This document shows, one piece after another, positions 32,572 through 43,898 of a stretch of 64,000 nt of DNA. Source of the DNA: Notospermus geniculatus (taxonomy: Eukaryota > Nemertea > Pilidiophora > Heteronemertea > Lineidae); assembly GCA_002633025.1 (NCBI GenBank), contig NMRB01001836.1, forward strand, positions 8,964 to 72,963. Direction: 5' to 3'. Under the pieces are notes generated by a model. It worked only from the letters and a program-made list of their open reading frames with translations, was not told the DNA's origin and searched no databases. How positions within the stretch are numbered: position 1 is the first letter of the stretch; every line of letters begins with the position of its first letter. Both the position numbers and the translations under genes were made by a program.

Positions 32572-32846
32572 AATAACCGTGGCCTGATGGGTGAAAAGCA
32601 CTGTTCTATAATTTCAATCAAATTCAAAGAAATCATTCCTCATATCAAAGACTTGAAAATGCACATAATTAAACCAGTTTCCCTCATCCTTTCTAAAACT
32701 TTTGTTCAATCCCTTTTCATTTCTGAAATAAAATATGTTAAACTAAACTATCCTTTGTTTTTCTCGAGATTCACAAATCTCTCAAAACCGGACGTCTTAC
32801 TTGCGCACCGACGATTGCATAAACTCCAGGAAAAATTCAGTTTAAA

Positions 32847-33107
32847 ATGGAACTAAAAAGCTCAATCTCCAGAATTCACGAATTTTCGACCCCAACCGGG
32901 GTCTTTTTCAAGTGGAACTTTACAATCTGAAACTCTAGAAAAGAGTCTTTTCTAAGGAGTCTTTTCTGGAGTTTCAGATTGTAAAGTTCCACTTGAAAAA
33001 GACCCCGGTTGGGGTCGAAAATTCGTGAATTCTGGAGATTGACTTCTTGCTTATTATCATTTTGTGTGTCAATTTTCTGCTATTCTGTATCATGGAACTA
33101 AAAAGCT
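32847..33107. repeat. Near-perfect 180-bp hairpin between 17-bp direct repeats
   Basis: TCAATCTCCAGAATTCACGA (32,861) pairs with its inverse ending at 33,042. The stem is about 80 bp and almost perfect. TGGAACTAAAAAGCTCA flanks the segment at about 32,847 and 33,091, a possible target duplication. Part of the stem (TTTTCGACCCCAACCGG) also occurs at about 60,617. Confidence 0.85.
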
Positions 33108-33167
33108 CACATTTTCATTTGATGACAGCATCCTGCATGAACAGTATGGATATTTCTGTTTGAACCA

Positions 33168-34493
33168 TCAATAAATAGCTTCTTGCAGACATCGCGCCTT
33201 CTTATGGTCTTTCTCCTGTATGCACTGGGCCCTCCCACACACCAAACATTTACCGTAAATGGTCTTTCTCCTGCATGCACTCGATCTCTTGTGGTGCTCT
33301 AAATTGTATTGCTGAGTGAATGTCTTCTCATACACTGAACATTTGAATGGTCTTTCTCCTGTACGCACTTTCTTGTGCTCCTTTAAATGGCATTGCTGAG
33401 TGAACACACTGAACATTTTAAATGGTCTTTCACCTGTATGTAATCGTTCATGAACCTCTAAACTGTTCTTCTGTGGGAAGGCCTTTCCACAAACTAAACA
33501 TTTGAATGGTCTTTCTCCTGTATGCACTCTCTTGTGCCCCTTTAAATTGGATTGGCACGAGAAGGCCTTCCCACACACTGAACATTTGAATGGTCTTTCA
33601 CCTGTATGCACTCTCTTGTGGCCCGCTAAATGGGATTGGTGAGTGAAGGCCTTCCCACACACTGAACATTTGAATGGTCTTTCACCTGTATGCACTCTCT
33701 TGTGGCCCGCTAAATTGTATTTTGGTCAGTGAAGGCCTTCCCACACACTGAACATTTATGGTCTTTCACCTGTATGTAATCGTTCATGAACCTTTGAACT
33801 GTTCTTCTGAGCGAAGGCCTTTCCACAAACTAAACATTTGAATGGTTTTTCACCTTTATGCACTCTCTTGTGGCGCTTTAAATTGGATTGGGACAAGAAG
33901 GCCTTCCCACACACTGAACATTTGAATGGTCTTTCACCTGTATGCACTCTCTTGTGCCCCTTTAAACTGGATTGGCGAGAGAAGGCCTTCCCACACACTG
34001 AACATTTGAATGGTCTTTCACCTGTATGCACTCTCTTGTGGCCCTCTAAATGGGATTGGCGAGAGAAGGCCTTCCCACACACTGAACATTTGAATGGTCT
34101 TTCTCCTGTATGCACTCTCTTGTGGCCCTCTAAATGGGATTGGCCATAGAAGGCCTTCCCACACACTGAACATTTGAATGGTCTTTTTCCTGTACCGGTA
34201 TGCACTTTCTTGTGGCCCTTTAAATTGGATTGGCACGAGAAGGCCTTCCCACACACTGAACATTTGAATGGTCTTTCACCTGTATGTAATCGTTCACCAT
34301 GAACCTTTAAATTGCCCTTCAGAGTGAAGGCCTTTCCACAAACTAAACATTTGAATCGTTTTTTGCCCGTGTGAGTTTGAATATGATTTTCGAGCTCGAC
34401 CTTTTTCCTAAATGACTTAGGACACAGAGGACACTTTCTCGTGTTACATTTTCTTACTAGACGGGCAGAACGTCTCCTTGATTTGCCAATGAT
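33168..34493 (-). CDS. C2H2 zinc-finger array exon (about 14 fingers)
   Basis: The minus-strand exon begins after TTTCAG at 34,494 with a basic segment ([16 protein letters not shown]). The first finger is CPLCPKSF...HIQTH, followed by about eleven [15 protein letters not shown]-type fingers and two or three degenerate ones, and TGA at 33,168-33,170. The linkers and near-identical fingers mark a recently expanded tandem array, a sequence-specific DNA-binding protein of the nucleus. Finger 9 (33,700-33,756) has lost 2 nt and gained 2 nt, giving a short shifted stretch with a stop inside. A late finger reads [13 protein letters not shown] without its first cysteines. Another has one codon too many between its histidines. 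No KRAB or other effector lies in this exon. The acidic exon at 39,279-40,067 may precede it. Confidence 0.85.
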
Positions 34494-37225
34494 CTGAAAT
34501 TAGAGAACAGAATGGTCATAATACTTCCACCACAAGGTCACACACATTTCTGAATTTTATGGACTAGGCAATACCGGTACCCGTTTGGTGGCGGAACTGC
34601 TAAATTCATGTGTCATTATAGGAGCGCTTTGGTGAAGGTAATGCGAGGTTGAGATCTGGTCCGACTCCGAGGCACTCCCGCTCCGACTCCCGAGGTGCGA
34701 AATTTCGGATTTTTCAAGTTGGAGATAAATTTGCCACCCGGGCGTTCTGTTCGTTCTCCTAGAATGACTCAACCCCATTGCTTTAGAAAACCCTGTTGTA
34801 TTTGATGACATAGTTCCCAAAAAGGAATCCTCTGGAGTGGGATCGAGACTCTGACTAGAACTAAGAAATTTGCTTACCAGCAAATTTGATGGTCCCCAGA
34901 ATTGAGAACATAAGAGCCAGCAGAACCAGCTGAGAACAGAAGGACATTTGATGCAACTTTGCAGCCTACCGACTTACCGTCATGACCGTAGGCATAGGTA
35001 GGCCTACAACACGGCCGGCGTAGGTCTACCGGAAGGCTTACGGCTTTACGTGATCAAAAGACTCTTGTTGATTAGGCTAAATCCTTTATTTCTTGTCCCA
35101 TTTTTAATAGTTTTGGCTAGGCTGTGAACATCGATGTTTATTTAATTTGGGCATGTTGTAATGCAATAACTGTGCAGTGCGCCATGCACTGCTGTATTGC
35201 TGTATGTCATATACCAGGTACCTGTACATGTATGCACAGCTACACACAGTCACAGTTACAGTCATCATGGTCATGCTCGTCCAGTGTAGTGTGACAGTGC
35301 ATTGGATGTACATATCGCATAGGGGTGCCTGCACAACAAGTGCCATCGTGCTGCTTCCTTTCTTTCGTCCGTCAAACGACTGACAACATGTCAACATGGA
35401 GAATTGGATAGCATAGCAACTAGGCCTATTGCACCCAAACCCCGATCAACGAGTTCATATTCAGATGGGCAGTATTTTAATCATTTTCGAAAGAAGAAAC
35501 CGCACTCAGCTCAGCTATCGGCGGCACAGCCATGACAGCATGTGCGCGACTACGTTGAGCTACTTACTGGGGAACCTCACGACTCAGGCCTAACAGTCCA
35601 GAATTGAAGACTCACAATAACAGCACGGGAGAAATGAATAAAATGAGCAACACCCATCTAGTTGTTCTCAAAAATCATATGAACGCACATTTATACAAGT
35701 AGTGTATAGTTAATTATTAGTAAGTTATAACAAGTCTCGCCAGATCTCGCAAGGATGACGAGACTTTGCGACCTCACGGCTGGGACAACTCACAACTGGG
35801 GTCCTCCTGAGTAGAGCACTTACAGTAACCAATCAGGAGCATTGCAGTTTGGGAGAATCAGCACTCGAATCAGCATTTACGGACATAAAAACACGTCAAA
35901 AACATCCAAATGACCCGAATTTCAAAAAGTTTTTTGTGACGTCCCATGGATGGAATTGAGCTTGATTATATTATGCTGGTTGTTTTTTCCGTTATTCGGC
36001 CGTTTTGCAGAACACTCGCAATAAAGTTGTGGAAGAAGAAGAAGATAACAGAAACCAGAACCTGAGTGATCACAATATGGTCCCCATAAATATCCCTAAT
36101 GAGGTCATCCCCGTTCGAGCATCTTGCCCTGACAAGTGTTCCTATCACTCCTACTCTCGCTCAGAAGGGAGCGTAGTTTGAAGGGCGGAGTGACCGTAGG
36201 CCTTGATATGTCAAGATGCGTTCGAGTGGCGTAATGACATCATTCCGCCGTACATGCTGCTGCCGACGTCACGGATGACGCGACGGCAATCTCGGTGATG
36301 TCATGATGTCAATAGGCCTGAATAGGCTAGCGGCTAAGGTTAAAAAAAGGAGTTACCCCTCCCGGAGGTATAACCAGCTAAAATTGGTCTCATTTGAATC
36401 GTTTCGGTCTCTACTTTATGGATCTGGCGGTTGTGGTGACGTAAATAGTGCACAACGTAGACTTTTAGTTCACAAGCCGCTGACACTGACTTTATCATTG
36501 GACGAAGAATTGAGCTTTGTACAGGAGAATGGGACCCGATGTACAGCTAACTTTTGCACGGTTGGATTTACACCCGATAAATGTATTACCAACAGATAGA
36601 AACATGGTGCCTCAGAAGCAGACAAGCATTGGTAGTGACTAGCCAATCAGCGAAGCTCCTCTTATTTTGAATTTTTGGAATAAGAAAATTCAATGGGAAT
36701 TTCGTCCCGTGCCAGACCCTCGGTCTGGCGACCTCGGAGTATGACCGAGGGGCTGGTTGCGCGAGACTAGCCTGGATGTACAGGCCGACACTACACTCAC
36801 GCTGTGACGTGACGTCATGACGTCCTTTGGTGTGAAACGTTCCGGCCGAATTTTACACTTGGGGAGTTGTTTCAGGTGGCAAAACTCAGATAATTTACCG
36901 ACTCGAAAGCAGCATTTCTCGAGAATTTCAGTGTTTTAGTAAAATAGGGAATATCTACTTCCAGATACATGAAAAATAAAAGCGGTTTCTTTTCAAATAA
37001 GTTTCGAAATAGAGGTGTCACTTGGTGTTGTCAGTTTTCAGCTGAGATGGTCCGCAATCAACGACGTTTATCTATAGTGATGAAACCAACCAGGATCAAC
37101 AGACCATGGTTTCTCGTGCCAGAGGGGAGAATGGGGAGAATTCCATCCCCAAGAAAATTATTTGGGGATAAAATTAGACAAGACACACGCTGGGCGTGGC
37201 AAATAACCAGGTTTTCAAAGTGGAC
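34494..37225. other. Intron or upstream region; no firm feature
   Basis: 34,557-34,935 on the minus strand contains a frame and a possible GCTG|GTAAGC donor near 34,880 but no recognisable domain. 35,000-35,050 is CpG-rich and could be promoter-like. A short hairpin CCAGACC-CTC-GGTCTGG lies at about 36,714. A plus-strand frame at 36,303-36,599 is unrecognised. Confidence 0.35.
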
Positions 37226-37496
37226 TAGTGAATAAAATGAAATGGTCCATGGACCATGTGCTCACCTGGTTGGACATAATAGTGTTGTGACAGCTGAAGG
37301 TACATATCAGTTACATGAGCCATCTGGGTCAAGTCATTCCCTAGTTACAGGACTTTAATTATTTTGGCAGCCACATTTGATGTCCAATCAGGGCAAAACT
37401 TCACATGCACATAAATGTCATCAAGAGGGAGCGATAAATATAGCACATTTGAGCAATCTTGGTCAAGTTGTTCCTGAGTTATAGCACTTTGATGAT
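37226..37496 (-). mobile_element. Inverted 3' fragment of the AGCTCACC-family element
   Basis: This begins with the palindromic terminus (ATGGTCCATGGACCAT at 37,242-37,257) and continues with sequence inverted relative to about 31,880-32,157. It ends exactly where a plus-oriented start of the same family begins. Confidence 0.75.
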
Positions 37497-38515
37497 TTTT
37501 TAGCTCACCCGTGAGCTGTGTTTGTCATGGTGATGCATCCGTCGTCGTCGTTGTCCGTTAAACCTAGCGTCCACTAGGGCGCGGACAAGACGCGGAATGC
37601 AAATTTAGTGAATCCGCATTCATTCGGCAACCTCTCCGCATATTCTTGAAGGGTTCCGTTCACTGTCTTTATCATTCCTGAACAGTTCACAGCATTTCTG
37701 CACGTTCGGGAGAGGGCGAAATTTCCGCATCGAAATTTTGATTGAGACCAAAATTTGGACGCGGAAATGAACTTCCCGATACCTTCGGCAACTTGTCTGC
37801 ATTGTCATGCAGACATCGTCAGGACATCCTGCCTTTCTGTAGCACTTCCGCAAATGCTCCTGAAAGCCTCCGCGCTGCGGGCAGCAGCTTCGCGAAGGCA
37901 AGCAGAACCCACGCGAACTGTTTCAGGAATGCGCGGAACCGACGCAGATCAAAATAAGCGAGTGTGCGAAGCCGTTAAGACATTTGCGGTCAAGACACGG
38001 AAAAGTCAACATGTTGCGGCGTGAAGGAGTTTAAGGCCGGCTTTCCACTGCCGCGTTTGCTAACTCCATGACGGCTAGCAGAGATGAGAAAAACCCAAAG
38101 TCGTCGTCGAATTTATAAGCTTGCATTATTTCCTCATATTGTCCGCATATCTAAATATGGTTGTCGGAAAGTTATCCTGATTGTCCTAGTCCATGATTTT
38201 ACCAGTCCTGGTGTGATCCTAGATGTGTCCGGGCTGTCCTGCTACGGTCAGCAGCATTTCGTGACCTTCACGATTGATTCCTAGGACACTCCCAGGTATG
38301 TCTGCAGAGATTCGTCGTAATGTCCCAGGAAACGATGATTCGCACACTTTTTTTCGTGTCTGACGCGGAAAGGATGCCGAAATGGCATAATTTGCTTCCA
38401 CAACCCTTCCTAATCTTGTCGGCGCTCTAGTGTACGCCGCCCAAAACGGACGACGACGACGGACGCTGACCCACGACTAAAACAGCTCACGGGTGGGCGA
38501 AAAATGTGTGGCCTA
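37497..38515. mobile_element. TIR form of the AGCTCACC family with a nested element
   Basis: TTTTTTAGCTCACCCGTGAG with CCGTCGTCGTCG at the left is inverted at 38,440-38,515 (GACGACGACGACGG, AGCTCACGGGTGGGCGAAAA, TGTGTGGCC). Just inside is a second inverted pair, GCGTCCACTAGGGCGC (about 37,568) and GGCGCTCTAGTG (about 38,421), suggesting one element inside another. Neither carries a gene. Confidence 0.7.
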
Positions 38516-39275
38516 ATGCAAGTATCAATTCGTATCTTGTACCCCCCCCTCCTCAAGGGTTCGACACCTTATCACCTCGGCAACAATTCTTAAGGGTAAA
38601 GCAATGACCTCATTTCACGACATTTTAAAGAAGGATAGTCAAGTCATCACCACTTGTGCCAGGACTGGTCAAGATTATCGACTCCTTTTCACCATGAAGG
38701 TCAAAGAGTCCCATAGCCTAAGCTTCGACCCCTCTTCATCTTGAGTCTGTTTAACCCATTAACCCCTGACCTGCCGGGTTACACAACTTGGAAAAGGGAC
38801 AGAAATCCTAGGCCTGCAGTCCACCCAACACATGGGAATTCATAGGAGAGTCTTATTATTCTGCCTAATTGGCAACTTAGCTCTTTTAGATAGATTCAGT
38901 TGTTGTTGAGATAGGCCTACAAAACCTTCCACATAGGCCTACAGTCATGCTTTCAGACAAGAAGAAAAGGTTCTAACCACAGCATGCCCAAAGACAAGCA
39001 AGCCAGATGGTACTATGATCAATATCCCGGCGTGAGTTTGCTTCGACACTCCATCGACGTTTCTTCGCCAAGTCCACGCAAATCCTTCGACAAGTTATTT
39101 GGGAGTTTGCATGTCCCACTTAAGACTTCGACGCCGGTTCACGGAAATCTCTAAGATTATCGCTCAAGCTTCACCACTCAAGGAAAAAATTACCCTTAAG
39201 CAACGCCAAGATTCGGCGTCGAATCTTGTCGAACCTTGAGGAGGGGGGGTACAAGATACGAATTGATACTTGCAT
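38516..39275. mobile_element. Inverted-repeat element, ATGCAAGTATCAATTCG ends
   Basis: ATGCAAGTATCAATTCGTAT at 38,516 and its inverse ending at 39,275 form arms of about 55 bp that include CTTGTACCCCCC and CTCAAGG. It abuts the previous element on the left and the single N at 39,276 on the right, so its right flank is not certain. No gene is inside. Confidence 0.8.
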
Positions 39276-39278
39276 NAG

Positions 39279-40067
39279 TTAAGGTTTAGATTTCAACGGG
39301 ATATGACGAAGTGAAAGTGATTCAGGATTCCAAGCCTGGCTATCAGCATCATCCGATTCAGTCCTACATTTTCCACTCTGACCTACCAATGTCTCATCTG
39401 GTATGAGATGATCCACAACTGAAGACGCCAGGTCATCATCGTGTTTCTTCTGTTTTGTTTTCAATCCATCATCAAATCCTGCTGGCACAACCTCACCGAT
39501 TTTACGGTCCGTTTTCAATCCATCATCAAATCCTGCTGGCACAACCTCACCAATTTTACGCTCCTCCAATATCAAACAGCAGCCATTCCTACAAGTCCGA
39601 CTCTCCTCACCAGTCATGCCAGTTGCACCAAATACATCACTCATCTCGAACTTGCAATATCCAGCAGTTTCGACATTAGGCCTATCGCTCATGGGTTCTT
39701 TTTTTACTCCAGTCAAAGTCAAAGGTCGAGTTTTAGACAGGCAAGACTCTGCAGTCTCGCAATTGACAGTGTTTGCTCTTTGAAGTTCGACTTTAATATC
39801 AGTTACGTCATATTGTTCCTCTTTGTATGGTTCAGCTCCTTCACAATAGTCATCATAGAGTTCATCCTTGATTTCGTTCTTTAGAGCAAGATCCAATAAT
39901 GCCAATTCATACTCTACAGAGAGTGGGTCAACGTGTGGTGGATCACTGGCACTGGACACGGTTGATGTCCCATGGCGGCCAATCTCAAATTTCGAAGTTT
40001 CGGCCATTTTCAGATGGTTATCACTATCAGTATCTGTTTCATGATGTTCCATTTTGATTTTCATCCC
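39279..40067 (-). CDS. Acidic SUMO-motif-rich exon, possibly N-terminal part of a zinc-finger protein
   Basis: After an acceptor ending ATTACAG (40,068) the minus strand is open for 262 codons from GGG ATG AAA to a stop at 39,279. The product is acidic and contains four Psi-K-x-E sumoylation-type motifs (IKME, IKDE, IKVE, VKKEP), typical of linker exons of invertebrate C2H2 regulators. A 54-bp tandem duplication (start points 39,462 and 39,516) gives two copies of KIGEVVPAGFDDGLKT. I see no good donor before the stop, and the stop lies three bases from an N, so the exon end may be an assembly artefact. Joining to the finger exon at 34,493 would need a 4.8-kb intron of repeats. That link is inference. 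Confidence 0.6.
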   Translation of the reverse strand, partial: GMKIKMEHHETDTDSDNHLKMAETSKFEIGRHGTSTVSSASDPPHVDPLSVEYELALLDLALKNEIKDELYDDYCEGAEPYKEEQYDVTDIKVELQRANTVNCETAESCLSKTRPLTLTGVKKEPMSDRPNVETAGYCKFEMSDVFGATGMTGEESRTCRNGCCLILEERKIGEVVPAGFDDGLKTDRKIGEVVPAGFDDGLKTKQKKHDDDLASSVVDHLIPDETLVGQSGKCRTESDDADSQAWNPESLSLRHIPLKSKP

Positions 40068-40195
40068 CTGTAATAATAATGAGTTATGGTATCATCTATA
40101 TGAGCCATGCAAAGTGGAACAGAGGCCAAGGACTCAAAACATTCAAGACTTAAGAAGTGGCCCTGCCAGTTCAGAAGATGAGTGATCCCAGGAAA

Positions 40196-40285
40196 AAATG
40201 AACCATGAACTTTATGGTTCAACCATAAAAGTTCATAGTTTTACTATGAACTTCAAACTTCACGGTTATTTGGCCGCACGGTTAT
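40196..40285. mobile_element. Half copy of the TCCCAGGAAAAAATGAAC hairpin MITE
   Basis: It shares TCCCAGGAAAAAATGAAC, AGTTCATAGTTTTACTATGA and GGTTATTTGGC with the complete copy at 63,706-63,876, and lacks the matching right terminus. Confidence 0.7.
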
Positions 40286-40790
40286 TTGGCCCCTTTCTGG
40301 GGAAGACCCCCAGACCCCCCTATCAAAAATTAAGGCCTAACTAACCATTGGGGGGACACCCCCCGAAACCCCCTTTTCTGGGGAGACCCACCTCTAAAAA
40401 ATTAGGCCTGACTTAACCATCGGGGGAGACCCCCTGAAGCCCCCTTTCTGGGGGGCAGATTACACCCCGGACTCCCCTAACTAACCTAAAAATTAGGCTA
40501 AACTAACGCATCTCCTTTCTGGGGACCTCAACACCATCAGCATAGCCTGAGTGCCGATGCGCCGGTGCCGGTGGTAAATATTATTGCCGATGTCGAACAG
40601 CCGGTGCCGGTGGTGATGTAGGCCTACTGTCTACCACATCGGCGCTAAAGTGCCGGTGCCGATGATACCCAGATGCGCCGGTGCTGGTGGAAAACATTTA
40701 TATTGTTGATGTGCCGGTGCTGGTGGTGATGCATTGGCACTACAAGTGCCGGTGCCGATGATACCGGCATCGGACCACAACCATTTATTC
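40286..40790. repeat. G/C-run and GCCGGTGCCGGTGG repeats
   Basis: 40,290-40,500 contains three diverged units with CCCTTTCTGGGG and CCCCCCGAAACCCCC. 40,550-40,770 contains repeated GCCGGTGCCGGTGGT and GTGCCGATGATACC words in both orientations. These are low-complexity and minisatellite-like. Confidence 0.65.
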
Positions 40791-40840
40791 ACCTCCACTC
40801 TAACTATTTTTTCTATGTACCGGCAGATAGTGAATATTCA

Positions 40841-41198
40841 AGTCAGGCCATAGCTACTGCATCTTCGATAATCGAAGGCCGATCTGCTCACCACTGCGTT
40901 ACATCGCACATCACCCTTCGAGAAATAGATCGGTCTCCGGCGGATCTTGGCATGATGACAACTTTACCGGTCGACCAATCATATTGCACTTTATATCGGG
41001 TCTTCGGTTACCGGTACCACTATTTGTACTACCGGTACGATTCAAATTTTACAACACCGGATCTGATTGGCCTCCTATTCGAGAGGCAGCGGATTCGCCG
41101 CGGACCGGTCAATTTCTCGAAGGGTGATGTGCGGTGTAACACAGTGGTGAGCAGAGATCAGCCTTCGATCATCGAAGATGTAGCTACTGACATGACTG
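40841..41198. mobile_element. Foldback MITE with arms of about 95 bp
   Basis: The left arm contains TAGCTACTGCATCTTCGATA and CGCACATCACCCTTCGAGAA. Their inverses lie at about 41,110-41,198. The loop is about 170 bp and the element is non-coding. Confidence 0.8.
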
Positions 41199-41252
41199 AT
41201 TACCAGACTCATCAACGTACTTTGTCATTGTGTAGAAAAGTACCATTGTAAC

Positions 41253-41443
41253 CAGGTAACAGCACGGTCTTATCAAGTAAGAACACCACCCCCTATAACC
41301 AGGTTGAGAAACGGCACAATGCCGAATGGCGGATAAAAAGATCAGTCAAATTTTGGTCAAATATCATAAGTTCCAATGTCCACCGTATCTAGGCCTATAT
41401 ATACCTCAGGGGTGTTCTTCTTACTTGATAAGACCGTGCCCTG
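41253..41443. mobile_element. MITE, GCACGGTCTTATCAAGTAAG arms
   Basis: AGCACGGTCTTATCAAGTAA (41,261) is inverted at 41,420-41,443. The arms extend through GAACACC and GGGGTGTTC. Confidence 0.75.
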
Positions 41444-42634
41444 ATGGAATAGGGCCTATAGCCTTGGCCCTAGGCCTGCCTGAGGCCCTAGCCTAGGTAG
41501 GATAGGAGTAGCTCATGAGCTAGGCCTAGGTCATGTAGGTAAGGTAGGTCAGCAGGTCAGTAGGCATGGTAGGTCAGGATCTTTTTTGTTTCTGGCATCT
41601 GGGACAGTTTTTCCTGGGGACATTCTAGCCTATCATTCTTTCCTTTTCACACCTTATCCTGACCTAGGCCTAGGCCTACTGCACTCTCCATGCTCTCAGA
41701 ACCCGGGTCTCAGAATTACCGTATTACCTGATTACGTGAATATTAACAATTATCTGCTGACTGCTCAATTTTGGTACTTTTTTTGTACATCATGTACCTA
41801 CATGTAGGGGAAGGTGGGGCATAACGGACCCCTTAACTTTGGCCCTTTCCTGCTCCTTTGTAAATACACCAACGGTGTCTTAGTTTCCCAGATTCGGGTA
41901 GTTCGGGTCCCCTTTCCAAAATAACAACAAACAAAGTTGCATGTTGATTCTTAATTTACTGAGCTAATTGAGAGTGAAAATTTCTTGAAAAAAAACCGTT
42001 TTGCCCCATGATGTGGGTAAAACGGTACACCCCAATGGGGCAAAATGGACTCAACGTTGAAGCCATTAGAGTATTCTGTCTAATTGAAACTCAGTTATAA
42101 CGGTTTATTCAACACTTATTATTTGACAAACCTGAATGTCAGTGTTAATCACACTACTTGCTACATTTTCAAATGAAACCAATACTATTTTTATTTTTCA
42201 TGAAACCTAATTAGGATTAACCATGGACCATTTTGCCCTGCGTCCAACTGGGCCATTTTGCCCCACATGCTTTTTTGGATTTGGAACCCCAGGACCTGGA
42301 ATCCCCCGAAGACGTATTCCCAATGCTGACGTCATAATCTACCGAAGGTCTTCCCTCATATTTTATGGCTTAGATATTTGGTATACCGTACCTCATTGCA
42401 GACTGAACTGCTCGACTCAAAGCAAGGTACATTGTATCACCCGGGGGTCCTACTAAATAGCGTCAGCAACAAATTTTAGCGTCAGCAAGCGTCAGCAACT
42501 TAAAAGTTGGCATCAGCAAGGTTTTATATGTTCAGGAAGGCTTTTTGGACACTGAAATAGGCCTAGACTAAAGTTTAAGCGATCATCCAGCAGTAAAATA
42601 ATGATTTAGAAAAGAAATTTTAAGCATTTCTTCA

Positions 42635-43384
42635 AAATATTTCTTAGTCCGAACACTGCCTCCTGTTGCTCATTTGCAGAACTGACGGCCGCAACAAGAG
42701 TCAGATGAAGCCTATCGCGGGGGGTCTATTTTGATTGGTCCGTCCATCTCCAGGTCGTGTTTTGAATACATTCAGTGCACGGCAATCGTATCACTTGACA
42801 ACGCTGCTCTCAGGCATTTTACTTACCGGTACTGTTTCAACCAGCTACACTCGCAATCACGCTCTCTGTTCACTCTTAAGGCCCGTTTACACATGCAACT
42901 TTTCATATGCAACTTCATGCAACTTGTTGCATAAACCTGATGAGACCAAAAAGTTTCATAAAAGTTGCATGTGTAAACGGGCATGCAACTTGTTGCAACT
43001 CGATCACGCTGGATGTTGCATCGATTTTTCTATGTGTAAACCGTCCTAGGTAGTTTGCAACAAGTTGCAAGTTGCTGCAACTTGCAACTTGGTGCAACCT
43101 AGTGTAAACCGCCCTTTAGCCAGACAAACATTAAGAAAACCGCAGTTTGTCATCAAAATCACGACAAATATTCCTCTTGAAAAGCCGAATCGGCGAATGC
43201 ACAGCATCGCCATATCTTACAGTTTGAGGTCACGTGATACGGGAACGACCAATCCGTGATCTGATCATGCTGATGACGTAGAACCAGATTTTGGTTCTTC
43301 GTTTACTCATCATCTGACTCTGTATTGCGTCCAGCAGATTCTAAAAATAGCAATACGAGTCAGACGTTCGGACTAAATATTTCT
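42635..43384. mobile_element. Third level of the nest: AAATATTTCTTAGTCCGAAC element
   Basis: AAATATTTCTTAGTCCGAAC (42,635-42,654) and GTTCGGACTAAATATTTCT (43,366-43,384) are near-perfect inverted repeats. AGAGTCAGATGA-type sequence just inside also pairs. Confidence 0.65.
42878..43117. mobile_element. Innermost element: GCCCGTTTACAC with ATGCAACTT repeats
   Basis: AAGGCCCGTTTACAC at 42,878 and TGTAAACCGCCCTTT at 43,103-43,117 are the ends. Inside, GCAACTTGTTGCA-type palindromes and a second GTGTAAACGGGC recur, giving a multi-hairpin element. Confidence 0.75.
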
Positions 43385-43898
43385 CTGAGCGAAACAGTGG
43401 CGCCATTCGGGACTGCAGCGGCAACTGTTGAAACTAGAACTAGTCTGAAGTAAGGTTTCGTCGGCAATTAAATTTGACCCGAAAAAGCCAAAATAATCCT
43501 CAATTTCATTAATTTTCTTCAAAGCAGTGCATTTTTACACCATTGCAACAATATTCTGAGACATAGGGCGCCCTGAGGATGTTATAAAACCTTGCTGACG
43601 CCAACTTTAATGTTGCTGACGCTTGCTGACGCTAAAATTTGTTGCTGACGCTGTTTAGTAGGACCGCCCAAGATCAGAGGGGTGAATTTTTTTCTATTGT
43701 ATACCAATTCAGTTGTGCTGGACCAGCAGCTTTGAAATTTTGTGGAAGTGCCTTGGTCGGTAGACACTTTAATCTAATAGGCCTAAAGTCCCATCAGATT
43801 GCATCAACTCCTTCATTGAGATTTTTGAATGTTTCGTTTTACCCTCAGCAGTACTCAGGGCGGGTCCATTAGGCCTATGCCCCACTTTCCCCTACATG

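Larger units (their letters stand above)
42446..43665. mobile_element. Second level of the nest: GGTCCTACTAAA element
   Basis: GGTCCTACTAAA plus three GCGTCAGCAA words at the left is inverted at 43,583-43,665. The arms are about 80 bp with subterminal repeats of GCGTCAGCAA, the kind of site transposases bind. Non-coding. Confidence 0.82.
41801..43898. mobile_element. Outer element of a four-level nest
   Basis: CATGTAGGGGAAGGTGGGGC (41,801) and the imperfect inverse GCCCCACTTTCCCCTACATG (ends 43,898) bound 2.1 kb. Sequence outside the inner insertions repeats TTTTGCCCC and GGGGCAAAATGG. No transposase is present. Confidence 0.75.

Noticed and set aside
33838-34149. Plus-strand frame opposite the zinc fingers
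   Set aside because: Antisense shadow of the rep­eated finger units.
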